64,000 nucleotides of DNA, taken from Micromonospora mirobrigensis. Lineage in GTDB: Bacteria; Actinomycetota; Actinomycetes; Mycobacteriales; Micromonosporaceae. Of the stretch, positions 24,433 through 32,808 are shown piece after piece (position 1 is the first letter of the stretch; the number at the start of each line of letters is the position of its first letter). Under the pieces are notes generated by a model, which was not told where the DNA came from, ran no database searches, and was given only the letters and a program-made list of their open reading frames with translations. Both the position numbers and the translations under genes were made by a program. The stretch spans positions 1 through 64,000 of the forward strand of contig NZ_FMCX01000010.1 of the NCBI RefSeq assembly GCF_900091555.1, written 5' to 3'.

Positions 24433-25839
24433 GTGAGAAGAGTCGACCTCGCTGACGCCGACTGCGGCATCGCCCAGACCCTCGGCGTGCTGTCCGACTG
24501 GTGGACGTTCCTGCTCATCCGCGACATCGCCGGCGGCGTGACCCGCTTCGACGGTCTGCAACGCGGGCTCGGCATGAGCCGCCGCGCCCTGACCGAGCGC
24601 CTCGCCGCCCTCGTCGAGCACGGCGTGCTGCGCCGCCGGCCGTACACCGATCGCCCACCGCGCCACGACTACCTGCTCACAGCGAAGGGCGAGGGGCTGT
24701 TGCCGGTCCTGGTCGCGCTGCAGGAGTGGGGCGACCGGCACCTGCTCGGCGACGGGTCGCTCACCGCCACGGCGGCGGCCGGGTCGGCCGAGGCCCGCCG
24801 CCTGCACGCCCTGGTCGGGCGCCAACTTCCCGAGGTGACCCTGGTACGCCACGACGGCGCACCGGTGCCGCCCGCCGATCCGGACGCCTGGACAGTGCTC
24901 TACTGCTTCCCCGGCGCGTACGCGCCGGGCGTGCAGGGCCTCCCGCCCTACTGGAGTGACATCCCCGGTGCCGCCGGCTGCACGCTGGAGTCCACCACCT
25001 ACGCGTCACGGGCCGCCGACTTCGCCGCGCTGGGCGCCCGTGTCCACGGCGTCAGCACCCAACGTCCGGACCAACTGGCCGCCTTCGCCGCGCACGCCGA
25101 GCTGCCGTTCCCGCTGCTCTCCGACGCCGACGGCCGGCTCGCCGCCGCGCTGCTGCTGCCCACCTTCCGGGCCGCCGGCGCCGACCGGCTGAAGCGGGCC
25201 ACACTGCTGGTCGACCCGGCCGCGACGGTACGCGCCGTCCAGTTCCCGGTCACCGATCCGGCCGGCTCGGTCGACGAGATGCTGCGCCTGGTCCGCGATC
25301 ACCTGCCCGACCCAGATCATGAGCCCGCGAAGGCGCAACGCCAGCCCGGGACTCGGGCGATGGAACGGACCGACCGCGCCAGCCGGGTGATCGCGGCTCC
25401 TCCGGCCGCCGTCTACGACGCGCTGCTCAACCCGGAGGCACTCGAGGCGTGGCTCCCGCCGGACGGGATGCGCGGCCGGGTCGAGCGGTGGGATCCCCGG
25501 CCCGGCGGCGGGTTCCGGATGGTCCTCACCTACCTCGACGCCACCGACGCTCCGGGTAAGACGTCGGATGCGACGGACGCCGTGGAGGTCGGGTTCGCCG
25601 AGCTGACCCCGCCGCAACGGGTGGTGCAGCGGGCGGTCTTCGAGGCCGACGACCCGGCGTACGCGGGGGTCATGACGATGAGCTGGCAGCTCGTTCAGGT
25701 CGGCGCGGGGACCGAGGTGACGGTCACGGCCGCCGACGTGCCGGCCGGCATCGACCAGACCGACCACCAGACCGCGATGGCGTCGTCGCTTTCCAACCTG
25801 GCGTCGTACGTGGAAGGGGCTGACCGCACCGGTACGTGA
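24433..25839 (+). CDS. Three-domain fusion: HxlR regulator + peroxiredoxin + SRPBCC (AHSA1-like)
   Basis: The protein has 468 residues from a probably leaderless GTG. Residues 1-105 are an HxlR winged helix (DCGIAQTLGVLSDWWTFLLI, with Cys11 at the position of the conserved redox-sensing Cys). Residues about 125-290 are a peroxiredoxin/redoxin domain (YCFPGAYAPG, DIPGAAGCTLEST, FPLLSDADGRLA). Cys183 fits the peroxidatic position, while the usual resolving Cys five residues later is Thr188. Residues about 310-460 are an SRPBCC domain (RVIAAPPAAVYDALLNPEAL, WLPPDGMRGRV). An internal ATG starts the third domain in frame without a good ribosome-binding site, so a single polypeptide is favoured. 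It lies next to an MFS exporter with a shared operator. Confidence 0.85.
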   Translation: MRRVDLADADCGIAQTLGVLSDWWTFLLIRDIAGGVTRFDGLQRGLGMSRRALTERLAALVEHGVLRRRPYTDRPPRHDYLLTAKGEGLLPVLVALQEWGDRHLLGDGSLTATAAAGSAEARRLHALVGRQLPEVTLVRHDGAPVPPADPDAWTVLYCFPGAYAPGVQGLPPYWSDIPGAAGCTLESTTYASRAADFAALGARVHGVSTQRPDQLAAFAAHAELPFPLLSDADGRLAAALLLPTFRAAGADRLKRATLLVDPAATVRAVQFPVTDPAGSVDEMLRLVRDHLPDPDHEPAKAQRQPGTRAMERTDRASRVIAAPPAAVYDALLNPEALEAWLPPDGMRGRVERWDPRPGGGFRMVLTYLDATDAPGKTSDATDAVEVGFAELTPPQRVVQRAVFEADDPAYAGVMTMSWQLVQVGAGTEVTVTAADVPAGIDQTDHQTAMASSLSNLASYVEGADRTGT

Positions 25840-25884
25840 CTTGCTGCGGATTCCGCGCGAGCCGTGCCGGCCGAAAACGGAAAA

Positions 25885-25907
25885 GGCAAGGAGGAGAACT
25901 CCTTGCC
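25885..25907 (+). terminator. Hairpin after the HxlR fusion gene
   Basis: GGCAAGGAG at 25885-25893 pairs with CTCCTTGCC at 25899-25907 over a 5-base loop. The A-rich left flank gives a T-run on the other strand, so it may work in either direction. Confidence 0.5.
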
Positions 25908-25931
25908 ACTGTCAACATATACCGCACCCCC

Positions 25932-25950
25932 GGCCTTGCGGCAAGACCCC
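25932..25950 (+). promoter_or_regulatory. Rifamycin-associated element (RAE)-like palindrome
   Basis: CTTGCGGCAAG at 25935-25945 is an 11-bp palindrome flanked by GG and CCCC. This matches the core and layout of the 19-bp inverted repeat known upstream of actinomycete rifamycin-inactivation genes. It stands 58 bp before a Rox-type monooxygenase start. Confidence 0.65.
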
Positions 25951-26007
25951 GGTCGTGGCGCAGAATCGTCGGCCGAGCGCAGGAATCGGCACACCACGGG
26001 GGAATTC

Positions 26008-27483
26008 ATGTTCGATGTGATCATCGTCGGCGGCGGGCCGACCGGCATGATGCTGGCGAGTGAACTGCGCCTGCACGGCGTCGACGTGCTCGTACTGGAG
26101 AAGGAGGTCGAGCCGCCGGCATTCGTGCGGTCGCTCGGGCTGCACGCACGCAGTATCGAGATCATGGATCAGCGGGGACTGCTGGAGCGGTTTCTCGAGA
26201 ACGGCAGCCGATACCCGCTCGGCGGATACTTCGCGGGCATCGAGAAGCCCGCTCCCACCGGACTCGACACCACCCACGGATACGTTCTCGGTATTCCACA
26301 GACCCTGACCGACGGACTGCTCGCCGAGTACGCCGCCGAAGTCGGAGCCGAGATCCGGCTCGGTCACGGAGTGGTCGGGCTGGAGCAGGACGACGACGGT
26401 GTCGGCGTCCGCCTGGAGAACGGAACGCGGCTTCGGGCGCGGTACGCCATCGGCTGCGACGGTGGCCGCAGCAGGGTCCGGAAACTGCTCGGGGTCGGAT
26501 TCCCCGGTGAGCCGTCGACGATCGACACGCTGCTGGGCGAGATGGAGGTGACCGCGTCCCCCGAAGACATCACCTCGGTGATGACCGAGGTGCGCAGGAC
26601 CGAGAAGCGGTTCGGGGTGGGACCGTCGGGACGGCCGGGGGTCTTCCGGGTGGTCGTGCCGGCGCAAGGCGTGGCCGAGGACCGCGCGGTGCCGCCGACG
26701 CTCGACGAGTTCCGGCAGCAGCTGATCAGGTACGCCGGTACCGACTTCGGCGTGCACTCCCCCCGCTGGCTGTCGCGCTTCGGCGACGCCACCCGGCAGG
26801 CCGAGCGCTACCGGGTCGGACGGGTGTTCCTGGCCGGGGACGCCGCACACGTCCACCCACCGATGGGCGGACAGGGGCTCAATCTCGGGATCCAGGACTC
26901 GTTCAACCTGGGCTGGAAGCTGGCGGCGGCCGTCGACGGCTGGGCACCGGAGGACCTGCTGGACAGCTACGAATCCGAGCGGCACCCGGTGGCGGCCGAC
27001 GTGCTGAGCAACACCCGGGCACAGATGCAGCTGACAACCAACGAGCCGGGACCGCAGGCGGTGCGGCGGTTGCTGGCGCAGCTGATGGACTTCGACGACG
27101 TCAACCGGTTCCTGATCGAGAAGATCACGGCGATCAGCGTCCGCTACGACCTCGGTACGGGCCACGATCTGCTCGGGCGGCGGCTGCGCGACGTCCGGCT
27201 GAAGCACGGGCGCCTGTTCGAGCTGATGCGCACCGGCAGGGGCCTGGTGCTGGACCAGACCGGACGGCTCTCGGTGCACGGCTGGGCCGACCGGGTCGAC
27301 CATGCCGTCGACATCAGCGACGAGCTGGACGTGCCGGCGGTACTGCTGCGGCCGGACGGGCACGTCGCCTGGGTCGGCGAGGAACAGGAGACGCTCGAGG
27401 TCGCGCTGGCCAGGTGGTTCGGCGTCGCCGTCAGCCGTAGTACTCGACCAGGCAGAACTCGTGGTCCTCAGGGTCGGCCATGA
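26008..27483 (+). CDS. rox: Rifamycin monooxygenase (Rox-type FAD-dependent hydroxylase)
   Basis: The protein has 491 residues from the ATG at 26008 (GGGGGAA upstream). It is a class A flavoprotein monooxygenase: the FAD motif VIIVGGGPTGMMLASELRLHG, the DG motif AIGCDGGRSRVRKLLG, and the GD motif FLAGDAAHVHPPMGGQGLN. The block GLHARSIEIMDQRGLLERFL and the length are close to Rox enzymes, which hydroxylate the rifamycin naphthyl ring and break the ansa chain. The RAE-like site upstream supports this over other aromatic hydroxylases. The last 53 bases overlap the convergent VOC gene. Alternative: a polyketide-tailoring hydroxylase. Confidence 0.78.
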   Translation: MFDVIIVGGGPTGMMLASELRLHGVDVLVLEKEVEPPAFVRSLGLHARSIEIMDQRGLLERFLENGSRYPLGGYFAGIEKPAPTGLDTTHGYVLGIPQTLTDGLLAEYAAEVGAEIRLGHGVVGLEQDDDGVGVRLENGTRLRARYAIGCDGGRSRVRKLLGVGFPGEPSTIDTLLGEMEVTASPEDITSVMTEVRRTEKRFGVGPSGRPGVFRVVVPAQGVAEDRAVPPTLDEFRQQLIRYAGTDFGVHSPRWLSRFGDATRQAERYRVGRVFLAGDAAHVHPPMGGQGLNLGIQDSFNLGWKLAAAVDGWAPEDLLDSYESERHPVAADVLSNTRAQMQLTTNEPGPQAVRRLLAQLMDFDDVNRFLIEKITAISVRYDLGTGHDLLGRRLRDVRLKHGRLFELMRTGRGLVLDQTGRLSVHGWADRVDHAVDISDELDVPAVLLRPDGHVAWVGEEQETLEVALARWFGVAVSRSTRPGRTRGPQGRP

Positions 27484-27787
27484 CGACGACCACACCCTGC
27501 TCGTAGTCGTGCCGCTCACCGGTGAACCGGCCACCCAGATCGACGACCGCCGCCATGGCCTCGTCGATGTCGTCGACGGAGATGTCGAGGTGGATCCGCA
27601 CCTTGCCCGTTCTGGGCTCGGACACCGGCTGGAACACCAGCCGCGGCTGCGGCTCACCTCGCTCGCCGAGGTAGACCCAACCCTGCTGCGACGGGCCGAA
27701 CTCGCGACCGAGCAGGGAGCTCCAGAATCGGGCCACCCGCTCGGGGTCGAGGCAGTCGATCGTGACACCGGACCAGACGTACGCCAT
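27431..27787 (-). CDS. VOC-family protein
   Basis: The 118-residue protein starts at the ATG at 27787. It has ITIDC-like start GVTIDCLDPERVARFW, then VRIHLDISVDDID and VMADPEDHEFCLVEYYG, the usual actinobacterial glyoxalase-like pattern with an E near the end. It is convergent with rox, overlapping its 3' end by 53 bp. Its ligand is unknown; it could bind a toxic compound but nothing here shows it. Confidence 0.85.
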   Translation of the reverse strand: MAYVWSGVTIDCLDPERVARFWSSLLGREFGPSQQGWVYLGERGEPQPRLVFQPVSEPRTGKVRIHLDISVDDIDEAMAAVVDLGGRFTGERHDYEQGVVVVMADPEDHEFCLVEYYG

Positions 27788-27823
27788 GCGCCGATCCTGA
27801 CAGAGCACGTCGGTGGTGAAGGG

Positions 27824-27895
27824 TGGGCGCGGCAGGTTTCGAACCTGCGACCCCTCGCTTGTAAGGCGAGTGCTCTCCCACTGAGCTACGCGCCC
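27824..27895 (-). tRNA. tRNA-Val (anticodon UAC)
   Basis: On the minus strand the 72 bases fold as a full cloverleaf. The acceptor arm GGGCGCG (27895-27889) pairs with CGCGCCC. The D-arm contains GCTC/GAGC. The anticodon stem CTCGC/GCGAG encloses a loop with TAC. The T-arm carries GGTTCGAAACC-type sequence. The discriminator is A and CCA is not encoded. It reads GUA codons. Confidence 0.95.
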
Positions 27896-27977
27896 GGAAC
27901 GCCCGTTCGGCGGGCCGGAGGCTGGCCAGCTTACCTGCCCGCCTCCGGCCCGGTCGAACGAGTACCGGTCGAACGGG

Positions 27978-28445
27978 TCAGGCCGCGACCGCGTCGGCGA
28001 GCGCCTTGCGCCAGCCCTGCTGGTCGCGGGCCTCACCCGGCATGTTCATCTCGGCGAAGCGGACCACGCCGGCCTTGTCGATGACGAAGGTGCCCCGGTT
28101 GGCGATGCCGGCGACGTCGTTGAAGACGCCGTACGCCTGGGCGACCGCCCCGTGCGGCCAGAAGTCGGCCAGCAGCGGGAACTGGTAGCCCTCCTTCTCG
28201 GCCCAGATCTTGTGCGAGTAGACGGAGTCCACGCTGACGGTGAGGACCTGGACGTCGTCGTTGACGTACTCGTTGAGGTTGTCCCGCACCTCGCAGAGCT
28301 CGCCGGAGCAGATGCCGGTGAAGGCCAGCGGGTAGAAGACCAGCAGCACGGTGCGCTCGCCGCGGAAGTCCGACAGCCGGACCTCCTGGTTGTTCTGGTC
28401 CTTGAGCACGAAGTCCGGCGCCTCGGCGCCAACCTCGATCGGCAT
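27978..28445 (-). CDS. ahpE: Peroxiredoxin AhpE
   Basis: The protein has 155 residues from the ATG at 28445 (GAGGAG five bases upstream). It has the AhpE pattern VLVFYPLAFTGICSGELC with Cys46 as peroxidatic residue, and FPLLADFWPHGAVAQAYGV. A second Cys (Cys51) five residues on could resolve the sulfenate, unlike the one-Cys mycobacterial AhpE. It reduces hydroperoxides. Its position beside DUF3052 and near aceE is the same as in mycobacteria. Confidence 0.9.
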   Translation of the reverse strand: MPIEVGAEAPDFVLKDQNNQEVRLSDFRGERTVLLVFYPLAFTGICSGELCEVRDNLNEYVNDDVQVLTVSVDSVYSHKIWAEKEGYQFPLLADFWPHGAVAQAYGVFNDVAGIANRGTFVIDKAGVVRFAEMNMPGEARDQQGWRKALADAVAA

Positions 28446-28526
28446 GCGAACTCCTCGGTTCGGGTCAGGGGTGGGATCAGCCTGCCACACCCGACGGCCG
28501 GGGCCGCCGGGAGCGCACGCGGGTGG

Positions 28527-28964
28527 TTACTTCTTGTTCTTGGAGCCGCGGCGCAGCACGAGGCGGGCGCCGCTCCAGTCCCGGCCGGCGTTGATCGTGG
28601 AGGTCTGCTGGAGGCCGGCGGTCTGCGCGGACTCCGCGACCTCGCTCGGCTCGACGTGCCCGTCCCGCCCGGCCTTGGGCGTCAGGAGCCACACCACACC
28701 GGCGTCGGCCAGCGGGCCGAGGGCGTCGACGAGCAGCTCGAACAGATCACCGTCGCCGTCCCTGTACCACACCAGCACGGCGTCGACCACCTCGTCGGTG
28801 TCCTCGTCGACAAGTTCTCCACAGCGGTCGGTCAGGGCGTCCCGGAGATCCTGGTCGACGTCTTCGTCGTACCCCATCTCCATGACGACCATCCCCGGCT
28901 CGATCCCGAACCGGTCCGCCAGGCTGCGTACCCCGTCGGCGGCCTGACCAGCGGTCGCGCTCAC
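28527..28964 (-). CDS. DUF3052 family protein
   Basis: The protein has 145 residues from the GTG at 28964, with AGGAGG nine bases upstream. It shows the family features DRFGIEPGMVVMEMGYDEDVD, an acidic middle (DEDTDEVVDAVLVWYRDGDGD) and a C-terminal WLLTPKAGRDGHVEPSEVAE...SGARLVLRRG. DUF3052 proteins are actinobacterial, small and acidic, with no known activity. The gene neighbours ahpE and aceE in many actinobacteria, including Mycobacterium. Confidence 0.88.
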   Translation of the reverse strand: MSATAGQAADGVRSLADRFGIEPGMVVMEMGYDEDVDQDLRDALTDRCGELVDEDTDEVVDAVLVWYRDGDGDLFELLVDALGPLADAGVVWLLTPKAGRDGHVEPSEVAESAQTAGLQQTSTINAGRDWSGARLVLRRGSKNKK

Positions 28965-29076
28965 TGTCGCGTGCCTCCTCATCTCATCCCTGCTCGCGGC
29001 GTCGTTGCGACACCGTCAGGCAAAGTCCACACACCAATCCCGCCGGATGCAAGTGGCGCACCGGGTGGAACGGAAT

Positions 29077-31683
29077 TTACCGTGCCAGCAGCGTACGGGC
29101 ACCCTGGGTAATGGCTTCCTCGGAGACCAGAACCTGACGCGCCGCCGGACCTAATGGTACAAACGAGTCGACTCCGGCTACCCTCCGCACGGCCCCGACG
29201 AAGCCGCCGTCGACCAGCGCGGCGATGATCCCCTCACCCACCCCACCGGAGCGGCGGGTCTCGTCGACGACCAGCACCCGCCCGGTCGCCGTGGCCTCCC
29301 GGACCACGTCCGCCACCGGCAACGGGGCCAGCCAGCGCAGATCCACCACGCGGGAGCCGATCCCCTCGTCGGCGAGGGTCGCCGCCGCCCGCAACGACAT
29401 CCGTACCCCGTTGCCGAAGGTGACGATCGTGACGTCCTCGGCCGAGCCCACCCCGTACACCCGGGCCCGGCCGACCGGCACGTGCCCGGCGGACCAGGCG
29501 CCCGGCTCGGCGTAGCCGGCGAGCCACTCCTCGTCACCGTCCGTGTACAGGTCGCGGGTGTGGTAGAGCGCGATCGGCTCCAGGAAGACGCAGACCGTGC
29601 CGTCCACCGCCGCGCTGGCCAGGCAGGTCCGCAGCAGCGGCGCGGCGTCGTCCGGCCGCGCCGGCACCGCGACCACCAGACCCGGGACGTCCCGGAGTAC
29701 GGCCACCGAGTTGTCGTTGTGGAAGTGCCCGCCGAACCCCTCCTGGTACGCCAGCCCGGCGACCCGCACCACCATCGGGTTGCGGAACGCGCCCCGGGAG
29801 AAGAACTGCATCGTCGCCGCCTCGCCGCGCAGCTGGTCCTCGGCGTTGTGCAGGTACGCCAGGTACTGGATCTCCGGCACCGGCAGCATCCCGGCCAGCC
29901 CGGCGCCCAGCCCGAGCCCCAGGATCGAGGTCTCGTCGAGCAGCGTGTCGAAGACCCGGGCCGCGCCGAACCTGTCCCGCAGCCCCTTGGTCACCCCGTA
30001 CACCCCGCCCTTGGCGGCGACGTCCTCGCCGAAGAGGGCGAGCTGCGGATGGTCCAGCATGGCGTCGGCGAGCGCGGCGTTGATGCTCTGCGCGAGGGTC
30101 AGCGGGCCGGCCAGCTCCGGCGGCTTGCCGCCGAACGCCTCGGTGCGTGCCCCCGCCCCCGGACCGGCGGCCCGGGCCGCCGCGTCGGCCACCGCCCGGG
30201 ACACCCGGACCGGCCGTCGGGGCGCCAGCGGGGCGACCACGTCCGCCGCGGCGGTCAGCTTCGGCTCGGCGAGCACCTCCTCGGCGACCCGGCGGACCTG
30301 CCAGCCCCGCTCGTCGTAGCGGGTCAGCAGCTCGGTAGGGGTGGCCGTCCCGGCCGAGACCAGCAGCCGGGCGGTGGCGAGCAGCGGATCGCCGGCCAGG
30401 TCGGCGGCGATCTCCTCGACCCCCCGGTACGCGGACTCCACGTCGGCCCCGGCGTGCCCCATCAGCCGTACCGTGCCCAGGTGCAGCACCGCCGGGCGGC
30501 GGTGCCGGCGTACCCAGGCCGCCGCCTCGGCCGCCACCGCGTACGTGCCGACCGGGTCGGTGCCGTCGGCGGCGAAGTAGCGGATGCCGGGCTTGGACCG
30601 GAGCGCCGTCGCCACCCAGCCCTCCGGCGAGCGGACGCTGATGCCCAGGCCGTTGTCCTCGCAGACGAAGAGCACCGGGATCCGCAGCCCGGTGTGGTCG
30701 TACCAGCCGGCGGTGTTCAGCGCGGCGGTGGCGCTGGCATGGTTGACGGAGGCATCGCCGAACGAGCAGACCACGATCGCGTCGGGCGGCCACGGCGAGC
30801 GCGCCGCCACGGGCTCCCCGGCCACCCCGCCGCGCCGCCCCGCCCCGTCGAGGCGGCGCAGCCGTTCCAGGGCGAGGCCCATCCCGACCGCGCGCGGCAG
30901 ATGCGAGGCGATGGTGGAGGTGGTCGGCACGACGGCCAGGTCGGCCCGGCCGAAGACCTTGTGCCGCCCACCGGCGATCGGCTCCTGCGCGGAGGCCACC
31001 ATGCCCCGCAGCACGTCCCGGGCCGCCTCCGTGTACGCGTCCTCGGCCCCCTCGGCCGGCGCGGGGGTGGGGGCGACGACCGCCTCGCCGGCCGCGTCGA
31101 CGGCGATCGGGACGCCGGGCGGCGCCACCCGCGCCCGGTCCCCGTCCCGCGCCGGTCCCGCCGCGCCGTCCGCCTCCGCCGGCCCGCCGTCGTGGACGGT
31201 GCCGGCATCGTGGGCGGTTCCGGTGTCTCGGGTGGTTCCGGGCGGCCGGGTGGAGGGCTCCAGGGTTCCGGCCGACGGCCCGGAGGTGTCGGTGGGCTCG
31301 GCGCCCCCGCTGGGCTCGGTGTCCCCGCTGTGGTCGGCGGCCGCCTGGGCGGCGCGGAGGCAGTAGAAGGCGCCGGAGCGGTAGTGCAGCAGGGCGGGAT
31401 CGGTGGGGCGCAGGGCTGCGGCCACCGCCGCGTTGCTCTCGTGGCCGGCCGAGCCGATGGTGTAGAAGCCCTCACCGAAGCTGCGCAGCCAGCGCCCGGC
31501 CAGGTCGAGCTGGCGGCTGGTGACCTGGGCGTCGAAGATCTCCAGCAGCTGCTGCCCGGTCAGCGCGGCGCCGTCGGCGACCGGCTCGCCCCGGTCCCGT
31601 GGCTGCGGCGCGGCGGCGAGGGCGGCCAGGGTCTCCCGGAACCGGTCGTCGAGATCTTGCGGCGTGGTCACGTCGGACAGCAT
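29077..31683 (-). CDS. Fused alpha/beta E1 component of a 2-oxo acid dehydrogenase (TPP-dependent)
   Basis: The protein has 868 residues from the ATG at 31683. The N-terminal half is E1-alpha: FGEGFYTIGSAGHES, VCSFGDASVNHASATAALN as the TPP/Mg loop, and GTYAVAAEAAAW. The second half, from about residue 555, is E1-beta: LTLAQSINAALADAM, LFGEDVAAKGGVYGVT, YQEGFGGHFHNDNS and VDLRWLAPLPVADV. Residues about 114-215 are a Pro/Gly/Thr/Asp-rich disordered insertion within E1-alpha that normal homologues lack. It decarboxylates a branched-chain or similar 2-oxo acid. No E2 or E3 gene is nearby. An upstream MarR gene lies in the same direction. Confidence 0.85.
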   Translation of the reverse strand: MLSDVTTPQDLDDRFRETLAALAAAPQPRDRGEPVADGAALTGQQLLEIFDAQVTSRQLDLAGRWLRSFGEGFYTIGSAGHESNAAVAAALRPTDPALLHYRSGAFYCLRAAQAAADHSGDTEPSGGAEPTDTSGPSAGTLEPSTRPPGTTRDTGTAHDAGTVHDGGPAEADGAAGPARDGDRARVAPPGVPIAVDAAGEAVVAPTPAPAEGAEDAYTEAARDVLRGMVASAQEPIAGGRHKVFGRADLAVVPTTSTIASHLPRAVGMGLALERLRRLDGAGRRGGVAGEPVAARSPWPPDAIVVCSFGDASVNHASATAALNTAGWYDHTGLRIPVLFVCEDNGLGISVRSPEGWVATALRSKPGIRYFAADGTDPVGTYAVAAEAAAWVRRHRRPAVLHLGTVRLMGHAGADVESAYRGVEEIAADLAGDPLLATARLLVSAGTATPTELLTRYDERGWQVRRVAEEVLAEPKLTAAADVVAPLAPRRPVRVSRAVADAAARAAGPGAGARTEAFGGKPPELAGPLTLAQSINAALADAMLDHPQLALFGEDVAAKGGVYGVTKGLRDRFGAARVFDTLLDETSILGLGLGAGLAGMLPVPEIQYLAYLHNAEDQLRGEAATMQFFSRGAFRNPMVVRVAGLAYQEGFGGHFHNDNSVAVLRDVPGLVVAVPARPDDAAPLLRTCLASAAVDGTVCVFLEPIALYHTRDLYTDGDEEWLAGYAEPGAWSAGHVPVGRARVYGVGSAEDVTIVTFGNGVRMSLRAAATLADEGIGSRVVDLRWLAPLPVADVVREATATGRVLVVDETRRSGGVGEGIIAALVDGGFVGAVRRVAGVDSFVPLGPAARQVLVSEEAITQGARTLLAR

Positions 31684-31735
31684 TACCGAATCGGGGCCCG
31701 GTCGCCCAGTTGGACACGAACCGGGCCGGTCCGGA

Positions 31736-32209
31736 TCAGCGCGGACCGCACTCCTGCGGGCAGCCGCCGTCGGAAACCTTCCACACCAGCTCACGCAGGG
31801 TGGCCAGCTCGTCCGGGGTGAGCCCGGCGAGCAGTCGGGAGTCGGACATCACCCGGCGTACCCGGTCCCGCATCGCCCGGCCCGCCTCGGTGACCACCAG
31901 GGTCTTCTGCCGGCGGTCGGCCCGGTCGACCCGGCGTTCCACCAGGCCGGCGCGTTCGAGCTTGTCCACCAGGGCGGTGACGTTGGACCGGTCGCAGCGC
32001 AGCTGCTCGGCGAGGTCCCGGGCCGGCAGCGGGCGGTCCGGGTCCAGTTCGTCGAGGGCGCGGGCGACGGCCGGGGTCAGGCCCAGGGCGGCGATCTCCT
32101 CGTCCTGGTAGTGCCGCATCGCCGACGCGACGTGCATGATCCGGCGCACGGTGTCCCCGGCCAGCCCGGCACGGCCGGTCGCGGCGGCTCCGGCGGAGGG
32201 GAGGGTCAT
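31736..32209 (-). CDS. MarR-family transcriptional regulator
   Basis: The protein has 157 residues. The winged helix is ARDLAEQLRCDRSNVTALVDKLERAGLVERRVDRADRR with the wing basic, around residues 63-102. The C-terminus carries two cysteines in GGCPQECG, which could respond to redox or metal. It lies 52 bp upstream of the E1 gene in the same direction and probably regulates it or itself. Confidence 0.88.
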   Translation of the reverse strand: MTLPSAGAAATGRAGLAGDTVRRIMHVASAMRHYQDEEIAALGLTPAVARALDELDPDRPLPARDLAEQLRCDRSNVTALVDKLERAGLVERRVDRADRRQKTLVVTEAGRAMRDRVRRVMSDSRLLAGLTPDELATLRELVWKVSDGGCPQECGPR

Positions 32210-32350
32210 GCCTCGATCCTACGTCCGGGTCCACCGGTCGACGATCTACACCGCTGCGGGCCGACGCGGCGGAAAGCTCCGGCAACCGTCGTCTCGCCGT
32301 CACCTGCCGGCCGTCCACCAGACCTACGACCGCCGACGGCCTGACCCGGT

Positions 32351-32379
32351 CCCGGGCCGGGGCGCCGCCCCGGCCCGGG
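32351..32379 (-). terminator. Terminator of the yjbQ-like gene
   Basis: A perfect 13-bp stem (CCCGGGCCGGGGC at 32351-32363 with its complement at 32367-32379) and a 3-base loop stand directly after the minus-strand stop codon. Confidence 0.75.
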
Positions 32380-32380
32380 C

Positions 32381-32785
32381 TCAGCCGGGCAGGAAGGAGA
32401 AGCGGACCTGGCGGGACGGGTTGTCGCCGTTGGGGTCGACCAGGCAGACCGACTGCCAGGTGCCGAGCTGGAGCCGGCCGCCGAGCACCGGCAGGGTGGC
32501 GTACGGCGGGACGAAGGCGGGCAGCACGTGGTCGCGCCCGTGCCCGGGTGAGCCGTGCCGGTGCCGCCAGCGGTCGTCGGTGGGGAGCAGGTCGTCGATC
32601 GCCCGCAGCAGGTCGTCGTCGGAGCCGGCGCCGGTCTCGATGACGGCGAGGCCGGCGGTGGCGTGCGGCACGAAGACGTGCAGCAGCCCGTCGCCCTGCC
32701 CGGAGACGAACCGCTCGGCCTCGGCCGTGATGTCCAGGACGGTCGGCCGGGAGCCGGTCCGGACGGTGATCACCTCACTGCGCAT
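32381..32785 (-). CDS. YjbQ/UPF0047 family protein
   Basis: The protein has 134 residues from the ATG at 32785. It has HVFVPHATAGLAVIETG, RHRHGSPGHGRDHVLP and GGRLQLGTWQSVCLVD, the conserved His/Glu site of the UPF0047 fold. Members have weak thiamine-phosphate synthase activity in vitro, but the true function is uncertain. It is probably co-transcribed with the short membrane protein gene upstream and is followed by a strong terminator. Confidence 0.88.
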   Translation of the reverse strand: MRSEVITVRTGSRPTVLDITAEAERFVSGQGDGLLHVFVPHATAGLAVIETGAGSDDDLLRAIDDLLPTDDRWRHRHGSPGHGRDHVLPAFVPPYATLPVLGGRLQLGTWQSVCLVDPNGDNPSRQVRFSFLPG

Positions 32786-32808
32786 ACGGCGCATTCTGCC
32801 GCAACCGC

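Noticed and set aside
27824..27895. tRNA-Val as an integration site of a genomic island
   Set aside because: No second copy of the tRNA 3' end, integrase or excision gene is in the window, so an island cannot be supported.
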